From the NCBI GenBank assembly GCA_033980235.1, contig CM067077.1:9146602-9210601 (forward strand): a stretch of 64,000 nt of DNA. The letters are read 5' to 3'. The stretch is from Diadema setosum (lineage: Eukaryota; Echinodermata; Echinoidea; Diadematoida; Diadematidae). Below are positions 61,705 to 64,000 of the stretch, piece after piece. The notes beneath the pieces are model-generated. The model was given only the letters and a program-made list of their open reading frames with translations. It searched no databases and was not told where the DNA came from. The position numbers were made by a program, and so were the translations under genes. The first letter of the stretch is position 1, and the number at the start of each line of letters is the position of its first letter.

Positions 61705-62087
61705 AGGGACTGTACAGTACTGGTTGAGGTGGGGATTCATGTTTTGACCATTCCTAAGTGAGATAGTGAAAAGCCTCTTATGAAATATGAAAGAGCATGT
61801 AATTTTAAGAAGGATTCAACGTTTATTTGATGAAAATTGGTTTTCAAATGGCTGAGATATCCAAAAAAGTGCTAATAATAAAAGGCGACATGCCACAACT
61901 TTATTAGGATCTCTTTGTTTCACCTTGTTTTTGGATATCTCATGCATTTCAAAACCGATTTTCATCGAATAAACTTTTGATACCCCTTAGAAGTGCATGC
62001 TCTTTGACATCTCATAGAGTGGTTTTTGAATATTTGGCAAAACATAAAAATCTAAATCATCACCTCGACCAGAACTGTACACACCCT
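61705..62087. mobile_element. TTAA MITE, copy 5, sharing a TTAA with its neighbour
   Basis: Starts AGGGACTGTACAGTACTGG directly after the TTAA that ends the element at 61090-61700, and ends AGAACTGTACACACCCT|TTAA (62088-62091). Confidence 0.85.
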
Positions 62088-62248
62088 TTAAGCTTGAGGT
62101 TGGGTTATTTCAAACCCATTGGCAGCAGCTGTAAAGGCACTTTGTCCTCATTGCATGGTGCTTTGGGGGGGGGGGGGGGGACATAAAATCATCAGTCCCA
62201 TGGGTACTTGCCTACAAGCATTTTATTCTTCCTTTGCTGTGACATTGA

Positions 62249-62416
62249 CAGGGGCGGATCCAGGAATTCCGTAAAGGGGGGGAGGGGTGTCCCTTTACAA
62301 AATTAATGGGGGGGCGCACGCCCCCATCCCGTTTTTTCCTTTTTATTTCTTTTGTTTTAATAAAAAAGAATAAAGGGGGCGCACCAAGCGTGTGCCCCCG
62401 CCTGGATCTGCTACTG
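62249..62416. mobile_element. hAT-like MITE (CGGATCCAGG ends), copy 3
   Basis: CAGGGGCGGATCCAGG at the left, CCTGGATCTGCTACTG at the right, flanks ATTGA and ATTAA (4 of 5 bases). G- and C-rich arms with GGGGGGCGCACGCCCCC-like words. Confidence 0.75.
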
Positions 62417-62421
62417 ATTAA

Positions 62422-62990
62422 TTACATTTTAAAAATCAGTCGACATCAATTCAAGACGAGTCTTGTGACCAAGCACCTCTCAGCAACAAATACAACGATA
62501 ATGCATACAATTTGGAATCCACATGACAGCTAGGTCTGAAAACATTAAAGTAGTGCTAAATTTTCCTTATAGAAAAATTTGATTGTAATTCAGGAATTCA
62601 GGTGAAGGCAGCAATTATTTCAGTGAACATTTGTGCAAAATACAGTCATAATTCTGGTTAGTACCAGGATAGGAATGTCAGCTATAATGGAACATGGCAT
62701 ATCATCAGCATCTGAAACTCACCATTCAGTCCATTTTCCTTTAATGTCCTATAGTAGTTACACATATCACATATAGCTGTGTTCACTTTATATTAATGCT
62801 ATATCAAAGTGGGTCTTTCAAAACTCCACAGAAAGAGAAGCTCATCTAGTTGCACTATTGCTGCACAGAATCTCGCCTGTATTCCAATCCACTTTTTGAG
62901 GCAAGCGGAGCTCTTTGTTTTTGAAAATCTGGTTTATGGTGAGAAAAAGAACATACTGTTCATGGACTATGCACACCTAAACCACTTACA
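62422..62990. other. Intergenic, no gene recognised
   Basis: Unique sequence. The frame at 62809-63084 begins only at GTG and has no recognisable domain. Confidence 0.5.
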
Positions 62991-62994
62991 TACT

Positions 62995-63830
62995 GTTATA
63001 CATGAGTGCAACTATGGTAAGGATATGTTTCTAACTTCATTAAATAAAACATGTATAAAATTATGGCAAATGCACACAAACTAAAATAACAAAAAAAAAG
63101 CACTGATATGGCAATATATAAACTCTTGTTTACAAGAAGAGAATAGTATCAAAATGAGTTAATCCCTTTGAAACACTTGATTCCAAAATAAATATGAAAG
63201 TACTCTCAAACTCATTGCATGTAAGGTGAAAGTCTCAATAAACACGTCACTTTGATAGACTAATAGCAACTATGTTCAGGACATGTTTTTAACTTCATAA
63301 GATAAAGCATGTAATATAGTATAAATTATTGCTGTTGCACATCAATAAAAATAACATAAAAAGGCATTGATATGGCAAAATACAAACTTTTGTTTTCAAA
63401 GAGGAGAATAATATTAAAATGAGTTATTCCTTCTATAAACATTGACTCCAAAATAAATATGTAAGTACTCACAAATTCATTCCTTATACAGATAAAACTC
63501 AATAACTTGTCACTTTCATAGAGTGACAAGAACTACATGTATGTTCAGGATATGTTTTTACTTGCATAAAGTAAAACATATAACATATTATAACATTAAT
63601 TGCTGTTCACACAAATATACATAACATATGAGTAAAGCATTGAAATTGCAAAATACAAACTTCTGTTTTCAAGAGGAGAAGAGAATAAAAAAATAATTTA
63701 TTCCTTTTGAAACACTTGATTCCAAAATGAATACATAAATACTCTCAAACTCACCCCATTTACACATACATAATGTAAGGTGAAATTCTCAATAAACATG
63801 CAACTTTGATAGGCCAACAGCATAATAAAA
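62995..63830. repeat. Tandem array, about 265-275 bp units, three copies
   Basis: Words such as GGATATGTTTTTAACTTCAT (63021, 63280, 63548) and ACTTGATTCCAAAATAAAT (63177, 63444, 63714) recur at this spacing with moderate divergence. Confidence 0.85.
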
Positions 63831-63835
63831 ACATA

Positions 63836-64000
63836 CAGTAGGACCTCAATTATACGGATTCCCTTGTATTCAGATGCTGACTAGCTGACATTTTTTTTTT
63901 TGTTTTGTTTTCATGTATTTCACCAAATCTCACTCAAAACAAACAATGTTCAATCATTATTGTGTGAATACATGATGGGACATAATTCAATCATCGCAGC
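63836..64000 (+). mobile_element. Left end of a pogo/Tigger-like transposon (runs off the window)
   Basis: CAGTAGGACCTCAATTATAC then GGATTCCC, preceded by TA, matches the well-known TIR pattern of pogo/Tigger elements. No transposase part is inside the window. Confidence 0.7.

Overview
The window is nuclear DNA of an invertebrate animal, most likely an echinoderm (sea urchin type). The reasons are intron-containing genes with metazoan splice sites, a local pair of intronless rhodopsin-class GPCR genes, CR1-like LINE tails, AT-rich intergenic DNA full of (TA)n and (CA)n microsatellites, and a dense load of short terminal-inverted-repeat (TIR) transposons. The species is inferred from this style, not proven.

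Only three protein-coding genes can be supported. Two are paralogous seven-transmembrane receptors on the minus strand (4999-6378 and 15390-16721). They are alike through the membrane core and very different in their extracellular N-termini, and a 4.5 kb foldback transposon lies between them. The third is a four-exon cationic amino acid transporter of the SLC7 CAT subfamily on the plus strand (coding 37471-45163). A possible non-coding first exon and promoter lie near 30.5-31.0 kb. A decayed reverse-transcriptase fragment of a CR1-like LINE lies antisense in its second intron.

Most of the rest is mobile DNA. Left part (0-7 kb): a LINE tail, two TIR elements whose interiors are built from short iterated words, then GPCR 1. 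7.2-11.7 kb: giant foldback element A. 12-30 kb: GPCR 2, LINE tails, a TTAA-flanked MITE, microsatellites, foldback repeats built of a GTATGACTCGTGGGC-like word, and small hAT-like elements. 30-46 kb: the transporter locus, with a tRNA-derived SINE in snap-back form just upstream of it. 46-54 kb: microsatellites, two mariner-like copies fused head to head, and further MITEs. 54.2-60.3 kb: a hAT-like element holding a 274-bp tandem array, inside which sits foldback element B, inside which sits a TTAA MITE. 60-64 kb: more TTAA elements, two of them sharing one target site, a tandem array, and the start of a pogo/Tigger-like transposon at the right edge.

The most rewarding observations are the three-level transposon nest, with each level supported by target duplications and, for two levels, by an empty site elsewhere in the window; the hairpin in several LINE 3' ends, whose stem sequence changes while pairing is kept; the snap-back SINE; and the fused mariner-like pair. 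No CRISPR array, operon or bacterial-type system is present.
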